Assembly: GCA_903813345.2 (NCBI GenBank)
Contig: CAIIXF020000005.1
Span: forward strand, 32,555,375-32,619,374
Direction: 5' to 3'
DNA: 64,000 nucleotides
Origin: Owenia fusiformis
Taxonomy: Eukaryota; Annelida; Polychaeta; Sabellida; Oweniidae
The position numbers were made by a program, and so were the translations under genes. Numbering within the stretch: the stretch's first letter is position 1; each line of letters begins with the position of its first letter. The notes below the pieces were generated by a model that saw only the letters and a program-made list of their open reading frames with translations, made no database searches and was not told where the DNA came from. Shown piece after piece: positions 10,321-24,716 of this stretch.

Positions 10321-13300
10321 GTATTTATGCATGGAACCATCTTACCATTTGTTTTTTACATATGATTTGCAGATGGCCAGATTGTCCCAAACCATCTGAC
10401 CATTATATGGAATGATCCAATCTATTTAACGAGTGTACTATGGTTTATGTAAAAAAATGTGTATGGTTTAATTACAAATGATTTAATATCAGGTTATATG
10501 TAAAGAAATGAATATGTTGTCAGATGTCATGGCTTTGCATTTTAACTAAAAACGTTCAGGCTCATCAGATTAAAGTAAAAGCAATTGCTTGAGTATGTAT
10601 TAGAAATGACTCAATATATAATGATCAGCACTCATGAGATCACAGCAGAGATATTATAAGAATTAAGTTGTTCGATTCATAGATGAATGATGTTTTGCAA
10701 TATGTTTCTCATACTTATTTGATTTCACAAATTTTCTGCTCTGAATGCTCACAATGATACATTGATCCTAACTGTAAGTAAACTAGCATTCATGAATTGA
10801 AATATAGATTGACGGCTGCCGATTGAAATATCAACTGATGGCTGCAGGTTTAATTTAAAATTTGCTGCCGTATACCCGCCATAGAATAAATGTGACTGAG
10901 GTTTTGATTATCACTTTGTAATTGATTAAAGCTTCCAAATGACAGTTTAATTTATGCAGATTCACAATGCTTATGTAACTGGCAGCTTGCAGTTGATGCC
11001 AGGGTCTGCTAGATCAGTGGCTAGGTAAGGATTGATAATGGTCACCCTGACTTAGGTTAGCAGACCTTTATGTCAATCTGACATACTAGCTGTCTAATAT
11101 CTAGGCATTCTTCAATGGAGTAAAACGCTCCATGGGTAGCATTGGTCAACTTGGTTGCAAAGCAGTCAAATAACACATCCATTGATGCAAGCTATTTTTC
11201 TAAATATGGCCACTTTCAATCGACGATTGATCAACCATGAGCAATAAAACCTCGATAAAATCATATATGTTTTAAATCATTGTCAACTCAATAGTAGTGC
11301 ATTTGCTGAGAGCAGTGTATCAAGCGATATTGACATTTGTCAAAGTTTGATTCTGAAATTTCTTTATGCTAAAATGATTCTCTTCTATCCAATCCGGATT
11401 TTACAAATTCAATCTTCAATATTTCAATTTTATTCTTGATCATGCTTAATTCAGTATTTGAATAAATACCGTGCAATAACTAGATAAACTAATCAAGACC
11501 AAATATCACTTGATTTTTATCTAACGTAAACCTCCTATGTTTGAGCACTATTCTTGACTTAGTAGATCTTGACCAGGTTGATTTTGTGGTCTTGACCTTG
11601 TATATGATCATATATTTTAGTAAGACACAAAGTCATGGATCTGGGTGTGCAGCATTGATTTTGACTATTTGCAATTGCGTTGTCACTCTAACTCAAGGAT
11701 ACAACTTTTACTGTTATGTAGAGTACATTGCTAATTAGGCAATAACAGACTCCAATTAAAACAAAAGTTACGTTTATTGCCCTAGAACTGACAGAATAGT
11801 ACTCTTGAAGTGTTTTGAAACAAGCTCCATGTAATTCCTGCAAATTGAAATATGATGGAAGAAAATATTGGTTTACGTGAATCAATCATGTAACATACTA
11901 CACCACACAAACTACATAATTCTTCAATAAATTATGAATGAAAAAATCGAATCATGCCATTTTCTCTGGAAATTTTATATTATCGAATGATATTTTGTAT
12001 TTTATAGAGTAAGCATGATTGAATTTTATCCTTGGGTGAACTCATTGTGCGGTAGATTGTTTAACATACCTCACATGTTTAATTACACCTTGAGCATAGT
12101 CATTAGTTGTTGTTTACTGCCCCTGTCTGGTCGTGTGCATGGTGTGCTTCATCTTCTCTCTCATTACTACTTCCTCAAAAAACATTAATCCAGCTTTGGC
12201 ACATCTCATGTTGGAAAATATGTTTTTTTTGATGGTAAGAAATTATGGGAAAGTTGTGTGATACAGAACAGATATGTTTTGTGGTAAACCAGTTTCTTTG
12301 TCAATGTTATTGTTTGTGACATAATGAAAATATTTTATTATGCTGGCTCATTAAATGGTCCGCTTTTGCATTTACATCTCGAGAATCGAGGAAAGGGGAG
12401 ATATCCCGATTCAAAATTAGTTTAAATTCAAAACGGAAGTATATCATAGTCTTATGAAAGAAAAAGTAGGATTATCCTGGCCAGTTTGAAATATTTTGTG
12501 TAGGTAGACATGGACATCTGTTCAACCACCTCCTAATAGATCTTTGAAGATTCATGGTGGGCTCAGCATTTGTTTCAATCATCTTGCTATTATCCCCAGC
12601 TTGTAAGCACAGTGTAATAATTTAGCAGCTTGTTAGGAAAGTGATGATACTAAATGGGCAATTGGCATTCCCTGCTGGCAAAATATTGTTAACCTGATTT
12701 TCAGAATTACCAGTCTTGCGTTGTTAAATCTCATCAAGTCCTGTCGTGGTAAACCATACCTTCTCCATCTCTGTCCTTGTGGGTAGGCAAGAAAAGCTCT
12801 AAGTATCAGAATGCTCAAGTCTTTATATCTCTCTACTTTCTCGATCACCTTGTGGAGGTGAATAGGGAGTGGGTAGAGGATCATACCCAAGTTTCAAGCC
12901 TTTGCAGTGATCTTCCCAGGATTTTTTCTCGAGTGGATGCAAATTCTCATTTTTACAATTCAGACCAAAATTTGTCAAAACATGCAACTTTTTCATGAAT
13001 TTTCTCATTTTCAAGTTGGTGCAAATGGATTTTCAGGTAGGCACAAGCCTATTTTCAAAATCTCAGGTGGGTGCTGTGCCCATTTGCTTTAATGCTGGGG
13101 AGATCACTGCTTTGTGTGATGAACAGAGACTGGGGAAAATGTTTGAGGAGATGATGGTCAGAAAGTTGGACTAAATGATTTAAAGCCACGTTTTGTTTCC
13201 AAATGAGCAATTGCACCTGATAACAATGGAGCATAGAATCCTGTGGCACATTTACTCCCTTCTCTAATTCTGCACCGCAGACAGGTTGTTGAACTCAATC

Positions 13301-16300
13301 AAGCAAAAAATATCGCACTTAAAAAATATTCCCGGGTGAGCCATACCATGCAATATAGATTAGTTCCTTTGTTTAATAATTAAAAATGTTCAGAATTTAC
13401 AGTTTGTTTTTACAATTGAAATAACTTTTTGTGTTATAGTCTATGCCCTAACATGATACTTCACCATACAAAGGAAAAAACAGCAGCAGCCAGTCACTCT
13501 GAGCTTGTATACCTGATATGTATATTTACATGAATGTTACATTTTGAACTGTGAAAGTACTTGGTTATCTCGAATAGCATTGCGGAAGTGAGGTATATGG
13601 TTACCAGGGGTTGCCTTAAGAACACACATATCATGTACCCCAAAGATCTCACACATGCAACTCTTGCTTCGTTCCCTCCATACAGTTTCAAATGAGCCGC
13701 TAGTTATGGGACAAAATTACACCACAAATAGATCACTATCACTGAAATAGATTCTTCCCAGAGGAACTCATTTGGAAACGTAAGAGCAGACTTACGCGGA
13801 GGTGTTGCGTCAATGGGCGTCAATGGTTGGTATCAACTTCTGTGTAACTGGTAACTCTGAAGCATGCCCAACACCTATACCCTCATCGTAGAAAATCCCG
13901 AATGTTTATAGATAATTTTAAGGTCTTGGTTCTTGAGCAGGTTTCAGTATCATACATTTAACACCAAGTACATCCGATCCTCTTCCAGGTCACAATAGCC
14001 AGTTTTAGAAAATAAACAGGTTGAGTTCTCGTGAAAGCTATTTGATTTCATTATAATTCACGTTCACAAATCAAAATTGAGATTTAGAGATAACTAGTAT
14101 ACATACGTAAGAATATGAATATGAATTCTATGTAAGGGGATTAAGATTTAATTGAGATGTACCTGCCCAGACTGTCATGTTCAAGCTGAAATAAAAAGAT
14201 ACAAGTTTTTAACAGAAAGTCAGTTCAACTTTTGGTCTATTTTCCCACCAGTTGGAGCCGTGTTTTATCCAAACAAGCTATATCTACCCACCCTGCAGAT
14301 ACAGATAGACGAAATAGACAGCATGGACGATAAATACACCTAGGAATGAAATGATCCACGGTAGACCAGTTCACTACACATATGGAAACCCAAACATTAT
14401 TTGAAGTTTTGGAGGATATATTTGTTTCTCATAAACTTTTTTTAATGCTGAGTCAGCTGTATTTCTATTGTTTAAAATGTTGAAATTATTTTGATTTACA
14501 AAGTCAATGATGATGATCAACTTCATGTATTGTCATATTTGTTTTGTACACATTTTCATGATGGCTAGTATATGAATAGTATTCAGTTTTTATAAATCAT
14601 ATTCAAAGCTATGTTCTTGATTGAACTCATAATGAACTTTGTCTGTCTGTCTGTCTGTCTGTCTTGCTTGTTCTCACCTTTCATGTACTTGTGTTTTTCA
14701 TGTTTAATCTAAATATCTAAATATAAACCGAAAAGGATTTCTGCCAAATGATACAGTACTCCAATTATTGAGTTGACTTTTATCATGCCAAAAACAACTA
14801 AATATATCAATCTTAACTTGTAATTACCAAAGTTTTCTCAGATCAGTTGAGGTGAATTTGATTTAAAGTAAAGTAAATGCATAATGATCACACACAATTG
14901 AATGAACTGATAATTTTCAATTGATTGAAGTAGACAAGTTGGACATATGAATTATTTTTAACTTATACAGATGTTTATGCAGAAAAATCATAAATTGTTG
15001 GCTAGTATATCAGAATCAAATCCTCAAGTGGAAATGGAAAATATCCCTCTTTTTCTAAACCTTCTGAGAACGAAGATTTCAGGAACACACAATCGAAAAA
15101 TTTAGCTATGAACATTTCAATATTAAAATCAAAATTAATAAATCATGGCAGTATTTCTTCATTGTCTTTTACTGAGATTTCTTTACCTTTCATTGAAAAC
15201 CACAGTTTTGTATGCAACAGAAAATAAACGCTATGCAGGCAGAATTTATGATATAATAATAATATAATATAATTATAATATAATTGTATAAGGCAGTGCT
15301 CATTGCACATTATAAAATATATTTTGTTAAATTGATATTATTTTGGAAATTAAGAAATGACATTTCTTATATTTAACAGATTTGATGTAATTTCTTTTCC
15401 TGAATACATTTTAAATGGTAAAATTATGAACTAAAATTTTTTTCGATGGATGCCGATCCATTAAATCTATTAATTATTCACGTTCTGCTATGTCATCTGA
15501 CTTGAGTTAGCCGCCATACCATACGTAAATATGTTCTTCACTGGTACATGCTATTGTTACATCAGGTAACACAAATGTTTTTTTTTCGATTATTATCAAG
15601 CTTACCACCACCAATCTGTACTGACTGACCCTTGTTGTAGCCTCATTTTGGAGAGGAACATCCATCTATATCGTGCAACATGCAACATTTAACCGTGGCG
15701 ATACGTTTAAAAAAATTCTATTGAGCAATATCTCATGTCAATTTTCCAAGCTGGGTTGACTTTGATATCATGAGCAAGGGTTTGAGTGATCCAGTAGATA
15801 CAATGTCAACACTAGCTATTATCTCAGTTTATAAAGTAGCAGGAGATTCACTCATACAGTTTATCCCTCTTATCTCCTCAAACAACAATCCGTGTTGCCA
15901 AAAAAATCCTTGCATCTTACTAAAAAACACCCAAAGGTGTTTCATTGTACAAACTAGAAAAGTAGTGATTGTTTAATTTAATTTTGTTTTATTCATTGTC
16001 ATAACTATTATAATCAATGATTTCTTTATTAGTTTCCATGGCAACTTTGAAATGACAATGATATGTTTTAAGATCAGAGATAAGGGTAATAACTAATAAG
16101 TTGTCAGTTATCTAACCTTTTGAGTGAAATGGCCAAGTTTTGATTGAAGCTTTGCCCATGTTTAGTCGCAAAGTTTATTGTCAAGTGAACAGACTGAGTA
16201 TGAGAATTAGCAGTAGTGTTCAAGTCACACACGCAACTAAAAGTTTTTTGGATTATTACATCTTCCCAGCATATTAAGGATATTTAGTAGTATTCAGTGA

Positions 16301-16695
16301 TTATATAAAAACACATATATTTGTGAGGTAAGTATATTTATTTAAATAATCATTGTCTGTAATGACCTATTGGTGTATTTAACATAATAATCGAAGAACC
16401 TATTTTCTTCTTATTTCTTGAATAATGTCTTACAAACATTTTACAATTAAGTTTGTTGCAAAAGTGTCATTTTACATTTCTTTCCTTTAATGAATACTTA
16501 AAACTGGCATTAGTTTTACTAAATCTCAATAATATCTTTTCAAATAGATTTGTATTTGGAATAATGAAAATAAAGTGCATCTCATATTGTGTCGTAAATA
16601 TGTATTGACTTAATAAAAAGGAGTGGTAAAATGTTTGTCATTAAGTGTATATTTACCTGGAAAATCTTTCTTCTATGTTTCTCTTGCTTTTATAC
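10321..16695. other. Gene-poor stretch
   Basis: No exon could be assigned. A somewhat GC-richer patch at 12480-13290 has several overlapping frames on both strands (for example a minus-strand segment YPQGQRWRRYGLPRQDLM) and may be a decayed element or transcript. A frame at 14152-14343 (+) has a TTTTCCCACCAG inside it but no family. An AT-rich run lies at 15247-15290. Confidence 0.4.
14641..14665. repeat. (GTCT)n microsatellite
   Basis: Six uninterrupted GTCT copies. Confidence 0.95.
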
Positions 16696-16705
16696 TTCTA
16701 ATATA

Positions 16706-16945
16706 CAGTGAAACTTGTAAAGTGAAGCATCTCTGTTAGTAGAACACTTTTCAGAGGCACAAAACCAACTGACTCAATGTTAAATTGACCTCTCTAAGTG
16801 GAACACCTTCAAAGTGGAACACTTTTTAGAGTTCCGTGACCGACTGACTAAATGGTAAATGAATCTCTTTAAGTGGAACACCTTCAAAGTGGAACACTTT
16901 TTAAATGTACCAAAGGTGTTCCACTTCGACTGGTTTTATTGCACC
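16706..16945. mobile_element. Small repeat with internal GTGGAACAC blocks, MITE-like
   Basis: TACAGTGAAACTTGTAAAGTG at one end and (reverse complement) CCAGTCGAAGTGGAACACC at the other are weakly inverted. Between them AAGTGGAACACCTTC and AAAGTGGAACACTTTTTA are repeated twice as a roughly 65-bp direct unit, and AGTAGAACACTTTT is a further diverged block. The ends recall pogo/Tigger-type termini, but no target duplication could be fixed. It is non-coding. Confidence 0.45.
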
Positions 16946-17072
16946 TTTAATCAATGATTACTGAGTTTTTTTTTAAGATTCTTAGAATAATGAGTATAAT
17001 CTAAAAACAGGATTTTTCACACAATCACATAACTGTCCACTGAATATTATAAAAGAATACATAGAGGTTATA

Positions 17073-17165
17073 CCCAGGGAGGGATTGCATGTATATTGCG
17101 TTTATCAAGAGGGATGATATAATTACTTCCCTTTGGATAAACCCAATATGCAATCTGACCAGGGG
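17073..17165. repeat. Imperfect inverted repeat (foldback)
   Basis: Left arm 17073-17113 (CCAGGGAGGGATTGCAT, then ATTGCGTTTATCAAGAGGG) pairs with right arm 17128-17165 (CCCTTTGGATAAACCCAATA, then TGCAATCTGACCAGG). Each arm is about 40 bp with a 14-base loop. Likely a small MITE remnant. Confidence 0.8.
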
Positions 17166-18918
17166 ATGACCTTTTTGTACCATGAAAATAAAAAATGAAG
17201 ACATTTAACAATCAAAAGATAAAATTTTCAAAGAACAACTATACTGTAAATTGAAAAAGTTGAAAACAAAGTGCAGACAAAACATATTCAGGATGTCAAA
17301 TTTGAATAAACACATATCCAGGATGTACAGTTTGTGGGGTATATAGCCTAAAAACTATATATCATTTTCATCAAAATGCAGTAGTTTAATATATATTATA
17401 TAGTTTAATATCATAGTAATCATGGTATAAAATATATAATTTCAAAACTGGATTTGGTCGTTATCCAGATGGCAATGTCTAAGATGGGTTCCCTCTAATT
17501 TTCCTATATATCACTCATTTCACAAATTCACATCTTCTGTATAATTATTTGTCTCAAGACGAGACTGTTTATGAAACTTTTTTACAAGATGGATCTGCTA
17601 AATCACTCCTGGTTGTAGCCAGGTCATAAATCTTGGTTATTTAGTGTAAAACACTTTTGAGATTTTGTTTATTGGTTTACTCTGTCAGGTCAAGCAAGTT
17701 AGTATTTGATTCTCCATATTTAACTAGCTGAAAACTTTTTCCATATTGTTATCTGATAAATAATCTGAACAAGTTGAAAAGTTTGATAGATGTCATGTAG
17801 TATAGATTTACAGCTAGTATGTTTGCATTTATGATTAGTCGCTGCATTATTATATCATTGCCGAACAAATCGTGCACTGAATGGTAGTTGCAGTAAAAAG
17901 ATTTGTGAAACCTGAACCAAAATATTTAAAAGGTTATTGATAAACCACAGATTGAGCAACCACAAGAATACAATACAAGAAAATACCTTGTTTGAGTTTT
18001 CAGGTAAAATAATAACAGTTTCAAATACAATGATTTAGGGGCACCCAGAATTTGGATTTCAATTATGAATCGTTACTTAACCTTGTCTAATCATATGCAC
18101 AATCCCCAAAAATGTGGCTTTTAAGGCCTCATGTAAAGTTGGAAAATATTTTGAAATGTTTTGTTGCTTTGTTATATTTAACCTGTACCAATAACCCGAC
18201 AGGGACATTCTTGATAGATGTGTGAAAACTTATAGGCATTTTAGGTATTAAAGACAAAAATAACAATATAAAACAGAAGTTGAAGCCATTTCAAAAGGTT
18301 GAGATGACATTACTTTAAACATTAACTAGGATTTGTTATCCAATCACTTTATGTTTCCTTGTTTTTACAGTAACTAATAAAACGTTGTTTTTCATTTCAT
18401 TAAAGTAAACAAATGTTTCTTGCAAAAAATGAATATTATTGCTCAAAATCGGCTATTTTTGGGAATAATTTGAGATGACAAAGATGTAGAGGTTTTTGCT
18501 AATTGATTATCCATTAGATCAATGACTCTGTTGATGTCCAGCTAAATTTCAATATTTTTGAATATTATTGTATATCTTTTGACTTGTACATATGCTCCTG
18601 AAGATAAAAGTGTCATTTTTACAACATCAGAGTCACAGACATATAGGGTATATACAGTATAGGCCCATCCTGTAGTCGCTGTGCATCACATTCCATTTTG
18701 GAATAATAGAAAAATGTGTTATCATTTGTTACTTCCCTGCTATCGATAATAAAAACAAAATTATCTTTTGTTTATTAATTATTCACCATTTAAGATTATT
18801 GAAATGTTTATTAAAAGATAAGCAGATGTGTTTTGAATATTGCCTTATGTAATTGGAACAATATGCTTCAATAACCAGAGTTATGATGTGAAACTGAGCT
18901 GTTATATAAGGGTTATGT
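17166..18918. other. AT-rich stretch without recognised features
   Basis: No exon, RNA gene or clear repeat was recognised. TATATAG-type motifs near 17340 and 18650 are low-complexity. Confidence 0.4.
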
Positions 18919-18987
18919 ACTGGGAGGTTTTGGATACAGGGTTTATCCCAAAGGAAATATGTGTATACACCGTGTATCCATCCCAGT
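18919..18987. repeat. Short inverted repeat
   Basis: ACTGGGAGGTTTTGGATACA (18919 on) pairs imperfectly with the reverse complement of ACACCGTGTATCCATCCCAGT (18967-18987). Likely a foldback remnant related in style to the one at 17073. Confidence 0.6.
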
Positions 18988-20570
18988 CCCTAGATACACT
19001 ATATACCCGCTCGTTATGTACCTAGAACCTCAGTAGGTATGAAATATTTGGGGAAAGGACAATAGGGCTTGAACTGAATGAATTAATTTTTCTCAAACAG
19101 TCTTTTAATTTGGATGGCGCAAATATAAGGGAATAGTTCATCATTTCTGTATTGAAGATCGTGTGAGTGCTAGTTCCCATTCTAGTTTGTAGGACTGTTA
19201 TTATCATTATACTGTCATACTTAGTTAAGCATGACTGATCTAGGTTTAAAACTTTATTAACCTCAACAAAAAGACTAGTTCTTACAAAAAGACTTTTTCA
19301 AGCAAAATACCTAGTTCTTTTTATCATTAGTTTATGGATGGGTCTGAAGGAAGAAATGCCAAGTTTTGAAATAAATTGATTGTTTAAAAATACTGAATTA
19401 TATTTAGAAACTTTGCATATAAATGTAACTGATATGTACAACACTAGTTTATATATACGTATAATACATATTAATGGAAGTTTGTCTCTTGGGATTAGAG
19501 TCAAAAATTATGTTTTAGTTGAACCTTTGGTTTAAACTTCATATACATGTGCAGTCAATCATTTTTTAAAGTAGCTCCATTAATTGGTAAATCTGCTGTG
19601 ACTATGACAGCCTATAATGTAAGAATAAACACTTGTATGAACTTACAAGGCAGGGATTACATTTTCGGACTAACTCATAGACTAGGGGCCGCCATGAATG
19701 ATATTTTTTATTATTGAATTTCTTGAAATTTGTGCAGTGATACCTTTTGTATAAAGGAAATACATTAAAGATTTTAGGCCTGAATCTAATGGTTACACTA
19801 ACAAAAATTGGTGAATAACTATAAGGGCAAACAAAGTAACTAATGAGTATAACGAGGCTACCTGAAGGCCCCTTAGCCACACTGTGGTTTTGTGGTGAGG
19901 CTCTGTGTGAGGCATCCGTCAGAGATTCCTTGAAATTTTCAAAATGTTTCTCTGAGGTCTCAAGACCACATTGTAAACATGGGATTAGAGGATTAGCACT
20001 GTATTAACATACCATTTAACATGAGTTATAACTTCATTGCCTCAAAATCCATCAATTTTGTCCTATAAGTTGAAAACAAGATCATTGTATTTAGCCTTCA
20101 TATGATTTTTATGTTAAATATAAGATTACATTTATTAATACCTTAAACTAACAAGCATCAGAAAGATCAATTTGTGCTCATTCCAAGCAGCTGATTTTTT
20201 AGGACGCAGACTATGGTCATAAGTGCAATAAAAAAAGTTTAGAAAGAGCAACAAGGCTTGAAAAAGTGATTTCGGTGCTTATGGATTATGTGTTTGCTGA
20301 TTATGAAACAAACAATTTGGTTGATTGTGGGTGGTAAGGAGGTAGTTAGAGCGTTTCTTGGAATAGAGACATTAAGTAGGTGATATCGTATGATATTGGC
20401 TGATATCACCTTTATCTAACAAGTATCATGTAAACACACATGAACTTAAAGTGTGATATTGAGTACGAATGTAGTAGTGATGCGGGAAGATGGTGTTATT
20501 TCGAGTATTTATACAATTTGAAGGCGTTCACTAGTATAGGAGTGATACTGCTTGAGATTGTTCACGAGGG
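18988..20570. other. No gene recognised
   Basis: A 92-codon minus-strand frame (19602-19880) reads through what looks like decayed repeat sequence and shows no known domain. GTGATATCGTATGATATTGG with TGATATCACC (about 20380-20410) is a local palindrome. Confidence 0.35.
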
Positions 20571-20589
20571 TTGATTCTGTGGCATCATT

Positions 20590-20835
20590 AACAAAGGTTG
20601 ACAAATGACATCATATGACATCATTTGTTGTAAGTGGTGACACACTGTGACATTGTTTATTTGGGTGACACAGATAATACAATATTACATCATTTACTGT
20701 AAAATGGGACATTGTGTTACATTTTTACTAGGGGTGACACAATTGACACAATAACATCATTTATTACTGTAAAAGGGGTCAAACTGTAACATTTTTTACT
20801 CAGGGCAGTACAGTCTGACACTATCCACTTGAGTA
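20590..20835. repeat. Diverged tandem repeat, about 68-bp unit, 3 or more copies
   Basis: Each unit holds ACATCATTT[AG]TTGTAA or ACATCATTTACTGTAAAA, then GTGACATT or GTTACATT, then GGGTGACACA. The blocks recur in the same order three times. Non-coding. Confidence 0.75.
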
Positions 20836-22332
20836 GACACAATGAGATATATTTACCATGGATTAGGCTACCTTTGTTTTTGACGAGAAGCCTCCCGTAT
20901 CGATGATTAACTAATATAAAGAATTAACCTGGCAATAGTAAATATAGAAAAGTGTTTGTGAATGTATTTCCTGTGTAAAGCTTCATGTTTAGGCTAGGAC
21001 TCTGGCTGGCTGGTAACCAAATCACAGCTCTCTAGATAGAGTAGGGATATATGTCAGGGGGATTGTGATAAGTCTATAAGGCGTGATAAGGTTCTGGGTA
21101 TAATGAAAGCTCTCACTGACAGGTTGGCTTTGCCTCGCCAGCGTTCAGTAACTCACCAATGCTTAAAGTAGCACATAGATCTCACTTATTTCTTTCCTCT
21201 TCGATTTATTAACAGATTGTCAACCATTTCTATACAAATTAGCATACACTGCATTATTGTTATTTACTCCATGTTCATCTCCTTGGTGAGATTTTGGAAA
21301 TGTACTTTTAAAGTGTTCGAGAAACATTGCAGTGTATTAGGTACACATGTACTGGATGACTGGAGCAGCAGGTGAATGGACAACTATCATGTCCCTCTGC
21401 CAAAAGAGATAGATCCCGTTAGAGTTGCTTTAAAATTTGACTAATTTTTTACGTGGGATTGAGATTAAATTATGATTCTTTTACATCATCTGTATCATCA
21501 GGGAGTCAAGATTGACTTTGCCATTGAATAGTGTTGATTAGATAAGTTTGGAATAATCACCCAGAGGAGCATAAGGCCAGTGGATTTAAATTCATATTCT
21601 CTGTAGTTTACACTGAGTGAAAGACATGTACTAAAAAAAGCACTTGCCAGTAAAGTACATTCCAGAATAGACGGGTAAGACATGAAAAAACGAGATGTTG
21701 ACAAGATGTTCAATGATGATCTATTTTGTTTATTTATTCTATGAGGCAGAGAGGCACAGATTGTATGTTCCTGGATAATATATCAATTCAGGAACAGATT
21801 GGAGACATGTTTGTGTGTTTAATGCTTGCTATTCATCCCTACTTGGTACATAATATGTGGTCTAATGACCATGTGTTAAAGTGATACTTTTGATTTGATC
21901 TTGACCACACTTCCAGCTTGTAGTATGGACACTTTTGGGTATTATAATCATGTCTTACCTGGATGAAATAGTATTAGAAACTCATTTATACATGAAAGGA
22001 CATTTATTTGAAATTCATTTTAAATGTATAACTATTCAAACTACAAAGGAATAAGCTCGATATTCATTATTTGTTGCAATGTGGAAACATTTATTTTATG
22101 AATATGTGTTTTTATAAACTATATTTCAATAAATCAGATTAGAGTAAGTAAATATATTGAGTGATAATTTATTGATCAGCCATTCATTAGATGTGTTTTT
22201 AAGTATAAAATAAAGAACAGCTGTCCAAGAATCAAACCCTGGTCTATCCCCCAAGAAATAAATTCAGGGCCAGATATATATTTTTATGATGTTATCAGTA
22301 TTCTATGAGTAAAATTTTTGAGTTTTTTCTTA
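20836..22332. other. No gene recognised
   Basis: A pyrimidine tract and AG (21201-21211), followed by a GTGAGA donor-like site at 21285, enclose a short segment with no family match. It may be a chance exon. Nothing else stands out. Confidence 0.35.
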
Positions 22333-23030
22333 TTAACCTTCTGCACTCTGACTTATTTCAGCAAATATATCCCACGCATCTGACTTATCTTTCAAAAATG
22401 ATATGCCTGGACTAAATAATTAATATCTCAATAATTACTGAATGAATCTGGATAAAATTTTCACAAAGGGAAGATACACTAGCGTGGCTCATGAGAAAAA
22501 TGAATTTTTTTCGTACATAAACACGACTGGGCATAAATATACCATGAATACTCCTCCAGAATCCGCCGTTTCGCCCCTCGGGAGATTCAACGTTTGGTCA
22601 GAATCCAAAACTGAATTTGCAGCGATCGAATGTTCTTGTTTTCAGTTCAGAAAATATTCTAGTTTCTATTTTCGATGACCATTATCGGCTTCCAAGAGCC
22701 TAAAGAGCTCGAAATCGCAATCCATTTCCTCCACATTTTCGTTGTTATCGTATTTGGCCGTCATTTTGTACGATTTGTTCACTAAAAACGACTCAAACAC
22801 TGTTTAAATTGTTGAATTGAGAAATATTTTTCGAAACATCGGCATTTCTAGGTCAACAGGAAGTCACCTACTAAGGACTGAATAAATCGGGCAATCTAAT
22901 TGGATCATAAGAACGGCGGGAAAAAGTAAAGTTTTCAAAAGTTAGATTTGTGTCGTCCGGATCCGCCGGTGGATTCTGGCGGTAATTTTGAATGGGCGGA
23001 CGCGGTCGCCGGTGGTCTGCTAAAGGTTAA
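22333..23030. mobile_element. piggyBac-like non-autonomous element
   Basis: TTAA at 22333-22336 and at 23027-23030 flank a 690-bp element whose ends read CCTTCTGCACTCTGAC (left) and CCTTTAGCAGACCACC (right, reverse complement). TTAA target sites and termini beginning CC[TC] are hallmarks of the piggyBac superfamily. The inner right flank is GC-rich (GGATCCGCCGGTGGATTCTG), unlike the AT-rich surroundings. A short minus-strand frame that could be the start of a transposase lies inside. No full transposase remains, so this is an internally deleted copy. Confidence 0.65.
22666..22764 (-). pseudogene. Possible N-terminal remnant of a piggyBac transposase
   Basis: A 32-codon frame starts MTAKYDNNENVEEMDCDFEL, continues with FRLLEADNG and stops. 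The acidic, low-complexity N-terminus after an ATG close to one transposon end is typical of piggyBac-type transposases. The DDD catalytic core is absent from the element. Identification rests on its location and composition, not on a conserved domain. Confidence 0.4.
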
Positions 23031-24700
23031 AGGCATTTAAATGTATGAATGCCTTGTTTTAAAACAATATGTTGTGTTCAGGTGTATCAAAAGCATCATA
23101 AAAGTCAAGGAAAAGGTCGTTTGTACATTCTCTATCATCAATTGCTTTTCTGAACTTTTCAATACAAGAGAAATAAAAAGAAAATTTTTTGAAATAATAT
23201 TTCTGATTTTTCATGTTAAAATACAGAAAAACACTGAATTCTCATTTAGTAAACTTTTGTTAGTTTTGTTGATAGGTTCACTTGGAATAGCAAGAAAATA
23301 ACCTAATATATCATTATAAATGATTCCATAGTTTGCATTGCTGTTATCGAGCTGATACTTTATGACATCGAATCCAGAAAGAAGAAGTGATTTATCAGGA
23401 ACTGTAAATAAACATGAGAAGATTATCTGTTCAATCACATGTACATGATCCCTTGAATCACAGGTGTGTTATAGTGGCTGGCTGCTTATCACTGAAATGT
23501 CACGGTGTCCAGATTTCCAATTGCAAATGATTGCTTAAATACGAGGGCCGTGCAATAAAAACTAATACAGTTGTTCTCAATGCTGGAAGAGCCATTTGGG
23601 TTGTAACCTGTGGCTGGACCACCCAGCCCGATATTAGGAACTGTGTCCGAATAAAAGAACCTGTTGTTTTGTTTGACTTTTTTAATGTCCTTATGTTCTT
23701 CTCTATCCTCTACTGCTGTTAATCTTTTGTTTATAGAGTCCCAATGATCAAATAATCTATCAAATTTGTGTTTTTATCATTGACTAGACATATCGCTGAC
23801 CTGTGGTGGAAATGCACTCAAACAAGACTGAAACTAACTTAGTTTTGTTATGTGATTTTTGATCCAAAATTATAAAGCTTGTAATTGATCGAAGTGTCGG
23901 ATCGAAGTGTCAGATCCTGGGATGTTGAGACAATATTCTGAAGAATAACACTTAAGTATAGACACATAACCGTATGAAGATAAGTATATTACATTCGCTT
24001 AAGATTCATTCCATGTACCTTATCAATAATTGAATGGAATTGCATAAATATGTGGTATTAATATTAATGGCAATATTCAACTTCCTGTCTTACTTCCCAG
24101 GGTCTCAATTTGTCCTTGGTGAATGCTTCATCTTATCTTATGTTTCCAATAAATGTATTTTGTGAATAAATTTGATTTGCTATATCATGTGAGTGCTCTA
24201 GCCTTTTTGCTTTCAAAAATATATCTCTTTTAATTCACCATTCTAAATATGAGTTTTATTAATGTTCCACATTCAGTTACCATTTCAAAGGTGCCGTTTA
24301 TGAATTGCTGATTCCACATTCCAAATTTCTGTTTTTCATTTAATGAAATTCAAAATACTAAGTTGTTCAATTTGACTGAAGGAGATTTAGTTTGAACTTG
24401 GGATAGTGACATACGTTGGATGACGTTGAAATATTCATTGGTTGCCTAGATGAGTTAAACATATAGGCCATCTTGGGATTCAAGATTCAGGGTTAACTGA
24501 TGTAAAACTGTAACTCCCATTTAAACCTTGTTCAACACATAACATCTCATCTTTAACTAAAACGCATCAATCTCAATTCTCCAGATAAATTGGTTGGGTG
24601 GAGGTAAGTTTATGTCAAGGTTTAAATTATTAGACATCCATCATGATCAATATCTGCCTTACATTTCACATATCACACCCAAAATCATCCACAGGTAAAA
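23031..24700. other. No gene recognised
   Basis: Frames at 23041-23301 (+), 23211-23438 (-) and 23531-23722 (+) lack splice signals and recognisable domains. Confidence 0.4.
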
Positions 24701-24716
24701 CTTTAATGCTATAAGT

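Noticed and set aside
22215-22245. B-box-like sequence suggesting a tRNA-derived SINE
   Set aside because: No A box or tail at suitable distance; a single weak motif.
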